DNA of 8,090 bases from Candidatus Zixiibacteriota bacterium (GTDB lineage Bacteria; Zixibacteria; MSB-5A5; GN15; PGXB01): contig JAPLUS010000182.1 in assembly GCA_026397495.1 (NCBI GenBank), forward strand, positions 1 to 8,090, written 5' to 3'. The notes beneath the pieces were generated by a model. It saw nothing but the letters and a program-made list of their open reading frames with translations, did not search any database and had not been told where the DNA came from. The translations under genes and the position numbers were made by a program. Numbering within the stretch: the first letter of the stretch is position 1; each line of letters begins with the position of its first letter. Of this stretch, positions 8,013-8,090 are shown piece by piece.

Positions 8013-8090
8013 ATGGATTACAGAGCGGCATTATCATTTGCACTGCCGATTGCGGTCGCAATTGCAGCCGTAGGTTCCGGGTTGGGCTTG
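8013..8090 (+). CDS. atpE: F-type ATP synthase subunit c, 3' end outside window
   Basis: Only the first 26 codons are present: MDYRAALSFALPIAVAIAAV followed by GSGLGL. A short polar start, an Ala-rich helix and the G-S-G-x-G motif are the beginning of the c-ring hairpin's first helix. The ion-binding Glu or Asp in helix 2 lies beyond the window, so proton versus sodium use cannot be judged. A near-perfect Shine-Dalgarno AAGGAGGA (8001-8008) ends 4 nt before the ATG, stronger than those of atpZ and atpI, in keeping with the high copy number of subunit c. It follows atpB by 45 nt with no terminator between them. Confidence 0.9.
   Translation, partial: MDYRAALSFALPIAVAIAAVGSGLGL

Overview
The window looks like chromosomal DNA of an uncultured-type Gram-negative bacterium of the FCB lineage (Zixibacteria, KSB1, Marinimicrobia, Ignavibacteria and relatives). 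Three points support this. A secreted protease carries a C-terminal sorting domain with the YQNYPNPFNPTTT motif typical of these groups. A PorV/PorQ-like outer-membrane beta-barrel gene is present. A CMP-Kdo synthetase homologue implies LPS. The phylum cannot be fixed from sequence reading alone. All recognised genes are on the + strand.

Layout: (1) 2-511 is the 3' part of a kdsB-type cytidylyltransferase. It is followed without a gap by pyrG (CTP synthase, 524-2039), which is interrupted at about 1480-1492 by a small internal deletion with a frameshift. PyrG makes the CTP that KdsB uses. (2) 2227-2781 encodes an exported protein with an HMA-like fold that has lost its CxxC metal site. It has a possible TTGACA promoter element upstream and a good intrinsic terminator downstream (2809-2833). 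(3) A 46-nt imperfect palindrome (2838-2883) lies just past the terminator, before a visibly AT-richer stretch. (4) 3058-5565 encodes a large secreted M4 (thermolysin-family) metalloprotease with all catalytic residues and a C-terminal sorting domain. It overlaps by 8 nt a PorV/PorQ-family barrel gene (5558-6511). (5) From 6588 the F-type ATP synthase operon begins: atpZ, an atpI-like gene, atpB, and the first 26 codons of atpE at the window edge.

The main anomalies are disrupted reading frames in genes that should be essential. pyrG is split. atpB has no ATG, GTG or TTG start in frame upstream of its first membrane helix, and one missing T near 7222 would explain this. The sorting domain of the protease loses its consensus in its last 20 residues beside homopolymer runs. 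Together these point to indel or assembly errors in the source sequence, or to real decay. I did not find a convincing new defence or mobile system. The more biological leads are the palindromic repeat, the protease/PorV gene pair with unusual base composition, and the HMA-like protein without its metal motif.
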